A stretch of 64,000 bases of DNA. It comes from CAVQBJ01 sp963710725. Its GTDB lineage: Bacteria > Actinomycetota > Thermoleophilia > Solirubrobacterales > Solirubrobacteraceae. Position 1 is the first letter of the stretch; the number at the start of each line of letters is the position of its first letter. The notes under the pieces were generated by a model. That model saw nothing but the letters and a program-made list of their open reading frames with translations, did no database searches and was not told the DNA's origin. Location: NCBI GenBank assembly GCA_963710725.1, contig CAVQBJ010000008.1:558001-622000 (forward strand), in the 5' to 3' direction. This document shows, piece after piece, positions 41,185 through 49,283 of this stretch. Made by a program: the position numbers and the translations under genes.

Positions 41185-42768
41185 CTAGTCGCCGTCGAGC
41201 GCTGGCGCGCGCAGCAGCGAGCGGCCCGTCATCTCCGGCGGCTGCGCCAGGCCGAGGAGCGCGAGGACCGTCGGAGCCACGTCGGCGAGGACGCCGCCGT
41301 CAGCGAGCTGGACACCCGAGCTCGTGACGATGACCGGCACGGGGTTGAGCGAGTGGGCGGTGTTCGGGCTGCCGTCGGGCTCGAGCATATGATCGGCGTT
41401 ACCGTGGTCGGCGGTGATGACGCAGGCCCCGCCATCGGCGTGGACCGCCGCGACGACGCGTCCGAGACATGCGTCGACCGTCTCGATCGCCGTCACGGCC
41501 GCAGGGATCACCCCGGTGTGGCCGACCATGTCGGCGTTGGCAAAGTTGATGAGCCCGAAGCGCGGCTCGTCCTCGCGCCACGCCGTCACGAACGCGTCGG
41601 CGGCCTCGGCGGCGCTCATCTGCGGCTTGAAGTCGTAGGTCGGCACGTCGCGTGCCGAGGGCACGAGCTCGCGGCGCTCGCCGACATACGGCGTCTCTTC
41701 GCCCCCGTTGAAGAAGTAGGTGACGTGCGGGTACTTCTCGGTCTCGGCCACGTGCAGCTGGCGGGCGCCCTCGTGCGCAAGGACCCCGGCGAGCGTCACC
41801 GAGGGCCGCTGTGGCGCGAAGGCCACTGGGTAGGGCCAGCCCTCCTCGTACTCGGTGAGGCACGCGTAGCGCGCGACCGGCGCCTCACTCCGTCCGCGCC
41901 ACCCGGGCAGGCTCTCGTCGCCCTCGCCGAAGCCGGGCTCGGCGAGCGCGCGCGTCAGCTCGCGCACGCGATCGGGACGGAAGTTGAAGCACAGCACGCT
42001 GTCGCCGGGGCGGATGCGCCCCTCCTCCCCCACCGTCGTCGGCTCGATGAACTCGTCGGTCTCCCCCCGCTCGTAGGCCGCCCGCGCCGCGTCGCCCGCC
42101 GTGTCGGCATGGTGCGGGGCATCGCCGGCGACGAGCAGATCGTAGGCTCGCTGCGCGCGGTCCCAACGGCGATCGCGGTCCATCGCGAAGTAGCGTCCGA
42201 CCACTGTCGCCACCCGCCCGCAGCCCTGCTCGGCGCAGTACCCGGCGAGCGTGTCCAGATAGCCGGCGCCCGCGTGCGGGAGCGTGTCACGGCCGTCGGT
42301 GAACGCGTGGATGACCAGATCGGGAACATCGGCCGCGGCGGCCACCGTCACCAGCGCGAGCAGGTGCTCGAGGCTCGAATGCACGCCGCCGTCGGACACG
42401 AGGCCGATCAGGTGCACGCGCGGCGCGTCGGCGAGGGCCGCTCGGATCACCGGGTTCTCGGCGAAGCCGCCGCCGCGGGCCGCGTCGTCGATGCGCGTGA
42501 GGTCCTGCATGACGACCGCGCCGGCGCCGAGGTTCAGGTGCCCGACCTCGGAGTTGCCCATCTGCCCGTCGGGCAGCCCGACGTAGCGCCCCCAGGTCTT
42601 CAGCTGCGTGTGCGGGTAGCCGGCCCACAGGGCATCCATGACGGGCGTGCGCGCGAGCGAGATGGCGTTACCGGGGCCGTTGGGCGCCAGGCCCCAGCCG
42701 TCGAGCACGACGAGGCACGCGCGCGGCACCGGCACGTTCGCCGGGCCGGCCGGCAGCTCGGCGCTCAT
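41185..42768 (-). CDS. gpmI: 2,3-bisphosphoglycerate-independent phosphoglycerate mutase
   Basis: 527 aa. Interconverts 3- and 2-phosphoglycerate with two Mn ions. Motifs: VVLDGWGLAPNGPGNAI (Asp ligand), GQMGNSEVGHLNLGAG (phosphoserine region), GLVSDGGVHSS, FTDGRDTLPHAG, FNFRPDRVRELTRAL, FFNGGEE, NFANADMVGHTG and ITADHGNADHML. It is the last gene of gap-pgk-tpiA-gpmI; the ATG overlaps the tpiA stop by 4 nt. Confidence 0.96.
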   Translation of the reverse strand: MSAELPAGPANVPVPRACLVVLDGWGLAPNGPGNAISLARTPVMDALWAGYPHTQLKTWGRYVGLPDGQMGNSEVGHLNLGAGAVVMQDLTRIDDAARGGGFAENPVIRAALADAPRVHLIGLVSDGGVHSSLEHLLALVTVAAAADVPDLVIHAFTDGRDTLPHAGAGYLDTLAGYCAEQGCGRVATVVGRYFAMDRDRRWDRAQRAYDLLVAGDAPHHADTAGDAARAAYERGETDEFIEPTTVGEEGRIRPGDSVLCFNFRPDRVRELTRALAEPGFGEGDESLPGWRGRSEAPVARYACLTEYEEGWPYPVAFAPQRPSVTLAGVLAHEGARQLHVAETEKYPHVTYFFNGGEETPYVGERRELVPSARDVPTYDFKPQMSAAEAADAFVTAWREDEPRFGLINFANADMVGHTGVIPAAVTAIETVDACLGRVVAAVHADGGACVITADHGNADHMLEPDGSPNTAHSLNPVPVIVTSSGVQLADGGVLADVAPTVLALLGLAQPPEMTGRSLLRAPALDGD

Positions 42769-43532
42769 GCGCGGGCGAGCCGGGCCGCGTCGACGATCTC
42801 GGCGAAGCCCGCGGGGTCGAGGGACGCGCCGCCGACGAGTGCCCCGTCGACGTCGGGGAGCGCCAGCAGCTCCGCCGCGTTCCCCGGGTTGACGCTGCCG
42901 CCGTAGAGGATCCGGGTCTGCGTCGCGGCCTCGGCGTCGCGCCCGGCGATGAGCGCGCGGATGAAGGCGATCGACTCCTGCGCCTGCTCGGGCGTGGCCA
43001 CGTTGCCGGTGCCGATCGCCCATACGGGCTCGTAGGCCACCACGAGGGTGCCGAGCTGCTCGCGATCGAGGCCCGAGAGGTCCTCGCTCACCTGGTGGCG
43101 CAGCGTCCGCTCGGTGTCGCCGGCCTCGCGCTCCTCCTCGGTCTCGCCGACGCACAGGATCGGCAGCAGACCGGCGGCGAGCGCGGCCGGCACCTTCGCC
43201 GCGAGCGCGCGATCGGTCTCCCCGAACAGCTGGCGGCGTTCGGAGTGGCCGAGCACGACGCCGTGCACGTCGAGATCGGACAGCATCGGGGCCGAGATCT
43301 CGCCCGTATAGGGCCCCTCGGGCGCCTGGTGCAGGTTCTGCGCGTACACCTCGACGCGCGACCCGCGCGCGCTGTCGACCATCGGACCGAGTGCCGTGAA
43401 CGGCACGCAGATCCCGACGTCGACGCCTTCCGCCGCGGAGACGCGCGGGAGCAGCCCCTGGATGAAGGCCTCGGCCTCGGGGACCGTCTTATACATCTTC
43501 CAGTTGCCGGCGATGAACGGCGTACGGCTCAC
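42765..43532 (-). CDS. tpiA: Triosephosphate isomerase
   Basis: 255 aa. Catalytic residues: Lys in GNWKMYKTV, His in LGHSERRQLFGE, Glu in YEPVWAIGTGN; phosphate-binding loop ILYGGSVNPGNAAEL. Starts at GTG overlapping the pgk stop (GTGA) and ends overlapping gpmI (ATGA). Confidence 0.97.
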   Translation of the reverse strand: MSRTPFIAGNWKMYKTVPEAEAFIQGLLPRVSAAEGVDVGICVPFTALGPMVDSARGSRVEVYAQNLHQAPEGPYTGEISAPMLSDLDVHGVVLGHSERRQLFGETDRALAAKVPAALAAGLLPILCVGETEEEREAGDTERTLRHQVSEDLSGLDREQLGTLVVAYEPVWAIGTGNVATPEQAQESIAFIRALIAGRDAEAATQTRILYGGSVNPGNAAELLALPDVDGALVGGASLDPAGFAEIVDAARLARA

Positions 43533-44734
43533 GCGGGCCTCCCGCCGGCCACCGCCGGCGACTCCTCCTCGAGCACCGCCACCCCGGGCAGCCGCCGCCC
43601 CTCGAGCAGCTCGAGCGTCGCGCCGCCGCCGGTCGAGAGGTGATCGACGCGGTCGCCCAGGCCGAAGGCGTGCAGGGCGGCGACCGAGTCGCCACCGCCG
43701 GCGACCGTCGTCGCCGGGCTGTCGGCCACGGCGTGGGCGACCGTCCGCGTGCCGGCGGCGAACGGCGCCAGCTCGAACGCGCCCATCGGGCCGTTCCAGA
43801 ACACGGTGCCCGCGGCGGCGATCTCGCGCGCGTAGCGCTCCGCCGTGGCCGGACCGATGTCGAGCCCCATCCAGCCGTCGGGCACGTCGACCCCTTCCAG
43901 GGTCCGCGAGTCCGCGTCGGCCGACAGGCTGGTGGCGATGACGAGATCGCTCGGCAGCTCCAGGCGTGCGCGCCCGTCCTGGCGGGCCACGTCGAGCGCG
44001 CGCTCCGCAGGTTCGAGCTCGTCGGGCTCGCACAGCGACGCCCCGACCGGGTGCCCGAGCGCCGACAGGAACGGGAAGCACATCGCGCCGCCGATGAGGA
44101 CGGCGTCGGCGATGGTCAGGAAGCGCTCGATGACGGCGATCTTGTCGGACACCTTCGCGCCGCCGATGATGGCGACGAGCGGACGGCGGGGATCCTCGAG
44201 GATCGCGCGCAGCGTGGTCACCTCTCGCTCGAGCAGCCGTCCGGCCGCCGCCGGGAGCAGATGCGCGACGCCCTCGGTGCTCGCGTGCGCGCGGTGCGCG
44301 GTGCCGAAGGCATCGTTGACGTAGGTGTCGGCGAGCGTCGCCAAGGCCCGTGCCAGCTCGGGGTCGTTGCGCGTCTCGCCCGGCTCGAAGCGGACGTTCT
44401 CGAGCATCATCAGCTCGCCGGGAGCGAGCGCGTCGCTCAGCGCCCGTGCGCGTTCGCCGACGACCTCGGGCACGAGCGGGACCGGGGCGCCGACGAGCTC
44501 GCTCAGCCGCGCGGCGACCGGAGCGAGCGACAGCGACGGGTCCGGGCCCTTGGGACGGCCGAGATGCGACGCGAGCACGATCCGCGCGCCGCGCCCGCGC
44601 AGCTCCTCGATGGTCGGCAGGGCCGCGCGGATGCGAGCGTCGTCGGTGATCTGCCCGTCGTGGAGCGGGACGTTGAAGTCGGCGCGCACCAGGATGCGCC
44701 GACCGTCGACGTCGAGGTCGTCGAGCGTCCTCAC
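43529..44734 (-). CDS. pgk: Phosphoglycerate kinase
   Basis: 401 aa. Motifs: RRILVRADFNVPL, SHLGRPKGPDPSLSL, LENVRFEPGETRNDPELA, VNDAFGTAHRAHAST, VAIIGGAKVSDKIAVI, GGAMCFPFLSALG and the C-terminal nucleotide site FWNGPMGAFE and GGGDSVAAL. Starts at GTG overlapping the gap stop and ends overlapping tpiA. Confidence 0.97.
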   Translation of the reverse strand: MRTLDDLDVDGRRILVRADFNVPLHDGQITDDARIRAALPTIEELRGRGARIVLASHLGRPKGPDPSLSLAPVAARLSELVGAPVPLVPEVVGERARALSDALAPGELMMLENVRFEPGETRNDPELARALATLADTYVNDAFGTAHRAHASTEGVAHLLPAAAGRLLEREVTTLRAILEDPRRPLVAIIGGAKVSDKIAVIERFLTIADAVLIGGAMCFPFLSALGHPVGASLCEPDELEPAERALDVARQDGRARLELPSDLVIATSLSADADSRTLEGVDVPDGWMGLDIGPATAERYAREIAAAGTVFWNGPMGAFELAPFAAGTRTVAHAVADSPATTVAGGGDSVAALHAFGLGDRVDHLSTGGGATLELLEGRRLPGVAVLEEESPAVAGGRPA

Positions 44735-45777
44735 CCGACCGGCGCCCCCGCAGCCTGGGCCGGCGCGCCGGTGAGCACGCGCTCGGCCAGCTCGACGATG
44801 CGGTTCGAGTAGCCCCACTCGTTGTCGTACCAGCTGACGACCTTCACCAGCGTTCCGTCGATGACGGCGGTGAGCTCGCCGTCGGCGATCGAGGAGTACG
44901 GATTGCCGACGATGTCGGTCGAGACGATCGGGTCCTCGGTGTAGGCGAGGATGCCGGTCAGCTCGCCGCGGTCGGCCTGCCCGGCCAGCGCTCCGTTGAT
45001 CTCCTCCACGCTCGTCGCGCGCTCGGCCTCGAACGTCAAGTCGACGAGCGAGCCGGTCGGGACGGGCGCGCGCACCGCGAAGCCGGTCAGCTTGCCGTTC
45101 AGATCGGGCAGCACGAGCCCGACCGCCTTCGCCGCGCCGCTCGACGCCGGGATCAGGTTGATCGCCGCAGCGCGGGCGCGACGCAGATCCTTATGCGGGA
45201 GGTCCTGCAGGTTCTGGTCGGCGGTGTAGGCGTGGATCGTCGTCATCAGGCCGTGCCGGATGCCGATCGCCTCGTGCACGACCTTGGCGACCGGCGCCAG
45301 GCAGTTCGTCGTGCAGGACGCGTTGGAGATGACGTGATGGCGCTCGGGATCGTAGGCGTCGAAGTTCACGCCGAGGACCACGGTGACGTCCGCGCCGGTG
45401 GCCGGCGCGGTGATGATCACCTTCTGCGCGCCGCCGTCGAGATGCTTGGCCGCGGCATCGCGGGAGTTGAACCGGCCGGTCGACTCGATCACCACGTCGA
45501 CGCCGAGCTCGCCCCACGGGAGCGCGGCCGGGTCGGTGTCCGCGAGCACCTTCAGCGGCTGCCCGTCGATGATGAGCGTGTCGCCCTCGAGCTCGACGGT
45601 GCCCGGGTAGGGCCCAAGGATCGAGTCGTACTTGAGCAGATGCGCGAGCGTCTTCGCGTCGGTCAGGTCGTTGACCGCTACCCACTCGATATCGGGGGCG
45701 ACGGCCTTCGCCTTCGCGGCGCGAAAGACGTTGCGGCCGATGCGACCGAAACCATTGATTCCGACGCGTACGGACAT
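44731..45777 (-). CDS. gap: Glyceraldehyde-3-phosphate dehydrogenase
   Basis: 348 aa, type I. Rossmann start RVGINGFGRIGRNVFRAAK; catalytic Cys155 in SNASCTTNCLAPV; phosphate-binding HAYTADQNLQDLPHKDLRRAR (two runs); SWYDNEWGYSNRIVEL. NDLTDAKTLAHLLKYDS suggests NAD preference (the Asp after strand 2). GGAGG is 6 nt before ATG 45777. First gene of the four-gene glycolytic operon. Confidence 0.97.
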   Translation of the reverse strand: MSVRVGINGFGRIGRNVFRAAKAKAVAPDIEWVAVNDLTDAKTLAHLLKYDSILGPYPGTVELEGDTLIIDGQPLKVLADTDPAALPWGELGVDVVIESTGRFNSRDAAAKHLDGGAQKVIITAPATGADVTVVLGVNFDAYDPERHHVISNASCTTNCLAPVAKVVHEAIGIRHGLMTTIHAYTADQNLQDLPHKDLRRARAAAINLIPASSGAAKAVGLVLPDLNGKLTGFAVRAPVPTGSLVDLTFEAERATSVEEINGALAGQADRGELTGILAYTEDPIVSTDIVGNPYSSIADGELTAVIDGTLVKVVSWYDNEWGYSNRIVELAERVLTGAPAQAAGAPVG

Positions 45778-45904
45778 GGAATCCTCCGTCGTGAAAGGGG
45801 ATGTGGATAAGGGATGCCGAGCGCTCGTCCGTGCGTCCGGCCACGCCTGCGAGACCCTATCAACGCCGCGTCGGACGACGATCCGCACGCGACCGCAGGA
45901 CCGC

Positions 45905-46597
45905 TCAGTAGCCGCTGCGGTCCGGGTAGATCACGCTCACCCAGATTCGGGTCAGCACCGCGCTGACCGCCGCCGGGCCGTCGCCCGGATCGCGGCCGAG
46001 GCGCTCGGCGAACACGGCGGCGTTCATGAGCCCGAGCGCGCGCGCGGTCTCCTCGGGCTCGGGCACGACGGTGCGTCCGCGGCGGCGGTCGTGCTCCAGG
46101 CGCACGATCACCGCCGCGATCAGGCCGTCGATCACCGCGCGGTACTGGGCTTCGATGCGCGGGTCGTGGAAGGACCCGGCATGGGCGGCCCGCAGGACGT
46201 GGCGATGGCGGTGCCAGACCCCGGCGACCCCGGCGAGCGCGGCGCCGACCTCCTCGACCGGGTCCCCGTCGGGACCCGTCAGCCATGCGGCGGCGGCCTC
46301 GCCGGCCTCGCCGGCGATCTCCTCGAGCAGGCGGATGATCACCGCGGAGCGGTCGCTGAAGTAGTGGTAGAAGGTCGAGCGCTTCATCCCCGTCGCGCGC
46401 ATCAGCTCGTCGACGCGCAGCTCGCGGAAGTCGTGCTCGGCGAGGAAGCGCTCGGCGGCATCAAGGATCTCGCGCTCGGCCTGCTCGGGCTGGCGACGGA
46501 TACGCCGGCCGGCCGGAGCGACCGTGCGCGCGGGAGCCGTGCTCTTGGCGGCCGGACCGGGCATGGCGTGGCCCCGAGTGTATTGACGTGCCGCCAT
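45905..46597 (-). CDS. TetR family transcriptional regulator
   Basis: 230 aa. Helix-turn-helix at about 38-84 (EILDAAERFLAEHDFRELRVDELMRATGMKRSTFYHYFSDRSAV, in order). Ligand domain is helical with HRHRHVLRAAHAGSFHDPRIEAQY. Divergent from a P450, with a perfect 27-bp inverted repeat (46616-46642) between them. A -10-like TACAGT (minus strand 46612-46607) is 9 nt before ATG 46597; ATG 46564 is an alternative with its own -10-like TACACT. Probably represses itself and the P450. Confidence 0.88.
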   Translation of the reverse strand: MAARQYTRGHAMPGPAAKSTAPARTVAPAGRRIRRQPEQAEREILDAAERFLAEHDFRELRVDELMRATGMKRSTFYHYFSDRSAVIIRLLEEIAGEAGEAAAAWLTGPDGDPVEEVGAALAGVAGVWHRHRHVLRAAHAGSFHDPRIEAQYRAVIDGLIAAVIVRLEHDRRRGRTVVPEPEETARALGLMNAAVFAERLGRDPGDGPAAVSAVLTRIWVSVIYPDRSGY

Positions 46598-46615
46598 CGC
46601 TTCGCTACTGTACCA

Positions 46616-46642
46616 ACGCTATCGACGCCGTGTCGATAGCGT
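46616..46642. promoter_or_regulatory. TetR operator between divergent tetR and P450
   Basis: ACGCTATCGAC (46616-46626) and GTCGATAGCGT (46632-46642), perfect 11-bp arms with a 5-bp spacer. It lies just upstream of the -10 of the tetR promoter and contains a -10-like TAGCGT for the P450 side. Confidence 0.75.
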
Positions 46643-46682
46643 CCTCACCAGTACCGGACCCGCCACCACCCAGAGGGAATAC

Positions 46683-47936
46683 ATGAGCACGATCGCCCCG
46701 AACCTCGACGTCAGCGACCTGCGGCTGTGGGACGACGGCCCGCCGCACGACACCTTCGCCCGCCTGCGCCGCGAGCAGCCCGTGCACTGGAGCGACCTGG
46801 GGGGCTTCCCCGACGAGCGGGGGTTCTGGTCGATCACGCGCTACGAGGACGTCGCGACCGTGGGGCGCGACCACAAGACGTTCTCCTCGGAGGAGGGCGG
46901 GATCATCGCCGTCGACAAGGTGTGGGACATCCCCGGAGTCCCGAGCTCGCTCGAGCTCACGCGACGGATGCTGATCGCGCAGGATCCGCCCCGCCACGAC
47001 CGCCTCAAGGCGCTGGTGCAGGCCGCGTTCACCCCCAAGCGCGCGCTCGATCACTCAGACCGCATGCGCGAGATCATCAACCTCGTCTACGACCGCGCGC
47101 TCGAGCGCCATCCCGACGGTCGCATCGACCTCGTGCAGGACGTCGGGATCTACGTGCCGGCGATGGTGATCGGCGACATGCTCGGCGTGCCGCGCGAGGA
47201 CGCCGACAAGCTCGTCGACTGGACGAACCGAACGACGGCGTTCGAGGACCCGCGCGTCGCGCCGAGCCCGGAGGACATGTTCGCCGCGGTCATGGAGCTG
47301 TTCGAGTACGTGAACGCGATGATCGACGCCCGCCGGAACGAGCCGACCGACGACCTGCTGACCGCGCTCATGCAGGCGCAGGTCGAGGGCGAGCACCTCG
47401 AGCACGAGGAGATCCTGATGTTCTTCTTCCTGCTCATGGTCGCCGGGAACGACAGCACGCGAGCGACGTTCTGCTCCGGCCTGCTCAGCCTGCTCGAGGA
47501 CCCCGAGCAGATGGCACTCGTGGAAGAGCACCCCGAGCTGTACGAGGGGGCGGTCGAGGAGTTCGTGCGCTACCACCCCGCCTTCGCCTACATGCGCCGC
47601 ACCGCCGCCCGCGACACCGAGGTCGCCGGACAGCCGATCGCGCGGGGCGACAAGCTGCTGCTCTGGTACGTCTCGAGCAACCGCGACGAGACGGTGTTCG
47701 AGGACCCCGACCGCTTCGACGTCCGCCGCAGCCCGAACAAGCACCAGGGGTTCGGCGGCGGCGGTCGCCACTTCTGCCTCGGCGCCGGCCTCGCGCGCCT
47801 GGAGATGCGCCTGTGGCTCGGCGAGACGTTGCGCCGCTTCCCCAGCCTCGCGCTCGACGGCGAGCCGACCCGCCTCAGCTCGACGTTCCTCAACCAGTAC
47901 CGGACGATTCCGGTGTCCCTGTTCGCGTTCGCCTGA
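46683..47936 (+). CDS. Cytochrome P450 (CYP124/125/142-like)
   Basis: 417 aa. I-helix VAGNDSTRATF, ExxR in EEFVRYHPAFAYMRRTA, heme loop GFGGGGRHFCLGAGLARLEM with Cys365. The AGND-S/T variant of the I-helix and the FAYMRRTA segment resemble actinobacterial sterol side-chain and branched-lipid hydroxylases (CYP124/125/142), by eye. It needs ferredoxin partners encoded elsewhere. RBS AGAGGGA at 46672-46678. Divergent from its probable TetR repressor. Confidence 0.92.
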   Translation: MSTIAPNLDVSDLRLWDDGPPHDTFARLRREQPVHWSDLGGFPDERGFWSITRYEDVATVGRDHKTFSSEEGGIIAVDKVWDIPGVPSSLELTRRMLIAQDPPRHDRLKALVQAAFTPKRALDHSDRMREIINLVYDRALERHPDGRIDLVQDVGIYVPAMVIGDMLGVPREDADKLVDWTNRTTAFEDPRVAPSPEDMFAAVMELFEYVNAMIDARRNEPTDDLLTALMQAQVEGEHLEHEEILMFFFLLMVAGNDSTRATFCSGLLSLLEDPEQMALVEEHPELYEGAVEEFVRYHPAFAYMRRTAARDTEVAGQPIARGDKLLLWYVSSNRDETVFEDPDRFDVRRSPNKHQGFGGGGRHFCLGAGLARLEMRLWLGETLRRFPSLALDGEPTRLSSTFLNQYRTIPVSLFAFA

Positions 47937-47943
47937 GCCCGCC

Positions 47944-48312
47944 CTACGCGTGCCCGCCGGCGGCGATCTCGATCCGCAGCCCGTCGGGATCGAGCAGGTA
48001 GGCCGCGTAGTAGCGCGGCCCGTACTGCGGGCGCGGGCCGGGATCGCCGTCGCTGCGCCCCCCCTGCGCGAGGCCGGCGGCGAAGGCTCCGTCGACGGCC
48101 GCGCGCCCCGACGCCTCGAACGCGATGTGCCCGAACCCCGGCGCCGGGGGGCGTCCGCGCATGACGATCCAGAAGCGCGCCTCGTTCACCCCGTAGGCGA
48201 TCGCCCGTTCGGTGTCGTGCAGGCGGCGGATGCCGAGCGCGAAGAACACCGCGTCGTAGAACGCGGCCGAGCGCGCGAGGTCCGACACCTCGACACCGAC
48301 GTGATCGAACAT
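47944..48312 (-). CDS. VOC/glyoxalase family protein
   Basis: 122 aa, one VOC module pair: MFDHVGVEVSDLARSAAFYDAVFFALGIR (two runs), FGHIAFEASGRAAVDGAFAA, AAYLLDPDGLRIEIAAGG. Candidate metal ligands are His4, His about 80 and Glu near the C-terminus. Substrate unknown. It starts 14 nt after rapZ and ends 7 nt from the convergent P450. Confidence 0.85.
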   Translation of the reverse strand: MFDHVGVEVSDLARSAAFYDAVFFALGIRRLHDTERAIAYGVNEARFWIVMRGRPPAPGFGHIAFEASGRAAVDGAFAAGLAQGGRSDGDPGPRPQYGPRYYAAYLLDPDGLRIEIAAGGHA

Positions 48313-48326
48313 CGCGTTCGGCGCCG

Positions 48327-49259
48327 TCAGGCGCCGCTCGAGCCCTTCTCGATGTCCCGGTGGCTGACGGCGACGCTCAGGTCGTCGCGGTCGCGGTAGC
48401 GCTCGGCAAGGTGCTCGGAGATCGCCACCGAGCGGTGCCGGCCGCCGGTGCACCCGATCGCGATCACGAGGTGCGCCTTGCCCTCGTCGACGTACTGGTC
48501 GAGCAGGAAGTCGAGCAGCGGATCGAGGTTCTCGTAGAACGTCTCGAGGCGCCCGTCGCGGGCGATGTACTCGACGACGGCGTCGTCGAGCCCGGTGAGC
48601 GGGCGCAGGCTCGGCTCGTAGTGCGGATTGGACAGGAACCGCACGTCGAACGCGAGGTCGCCGTCGCGCGGCGGGCCGTGCTTGAACCCGAAGCTCATGA
48701 AGGTCACCGACAGGCGCGCCGCGCCCTGGCGCGAGACGAACTCGCTCGCGATGCGGTTACGCAGCGTCGCCGCCGACATCCCCGTGGTGTCGATCACGAC
48801 GTCGGCGCGCTCGCGCACGCCTTCGAGCAGCGCGCGCTCGGCCGCCACCCCGTCGGCGACGCTGCCGGTGGGGGCGAGCGGGTGTCGCCGCCGCGTCTCC
48901 TTATATCGAGTGACAAGGGCCTGCTCGGCCGCCTCGAGGAACAGCACGCGATGCTGCATCTCCAGCGTGGCGAGGTCATCGAGGACCGCGCTGAAGGCCT
49001 CGAAGTACTCACCACCGCGCACGTCGGACACGACGGCCGCGCGCTCGACCTTGGAGCCCTCGTGGCGGAAGAGCTCGACGAGCGCCGCGATCATCTCCGG
49101 TGGCAGGTTGTCGACGCAGAAGTAGCCCGCGTCCTCGAACACGTTCATGGCCGTCGACTTGCCGGCCCCCGAGAAGCCGGTGATGATGACGAGGTCGCGG
49201 AGCTGCGGCGCGGCCGGCGACTCCTCGGTGGTGGCGCTCGCGGGGCCGGACTCGCTCAT
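48327..49259 (-). CDS. rapZ: RapZ/YvcJ family nucleotide-binding protein
   Basis: 310 aa. P-loop GFSGAGKSTAMNVFEDAGYFCVDNLPP (two runs), RFLSNPHYEPSLRPLTG, and the C-terminal IGCTGGRHRSVAISEHLAE. In Actinobacteria it normally precedes yvcK and whiA; here both are missing and a VOC gene follows. RapZ homologues bind nucleotides, and in enterobacteria RNA (glmZ control); the actinobacterial role is less clear. It starts 24 nt after uvrC. Confidence 0.95.
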   Translation of the reverse strand: MSESGPASATTEESPAAPQLRDLVIITGFSGAGKSTAMNVFEDAGYFCVDNLPPEMIAALVELFRHEGSKVERAAVVSDVRGGEYFEAFSAVLDDLATLEMQHRVLFLEAAEQALVTRYKETRRRHPLAPTGSVADGVAAERALLEGVRERADVVIDTTGMSAATLRNRIASEFVSRQGAARLSVTFMSFGFKHGPPRDGDLAFDVRFLSNPHYEPSLRPLTGLDDAVVEYIARDGRLETFYENLDPLLDFLLDQYVDEGKAHLVIAIGCTGGRHRSVAISEHLAERYRDRDDLSVAVSHRDIEKGSSGA

Positions 49260-49283
49260 CTCACATCATTGTGCCGCGTGAGG

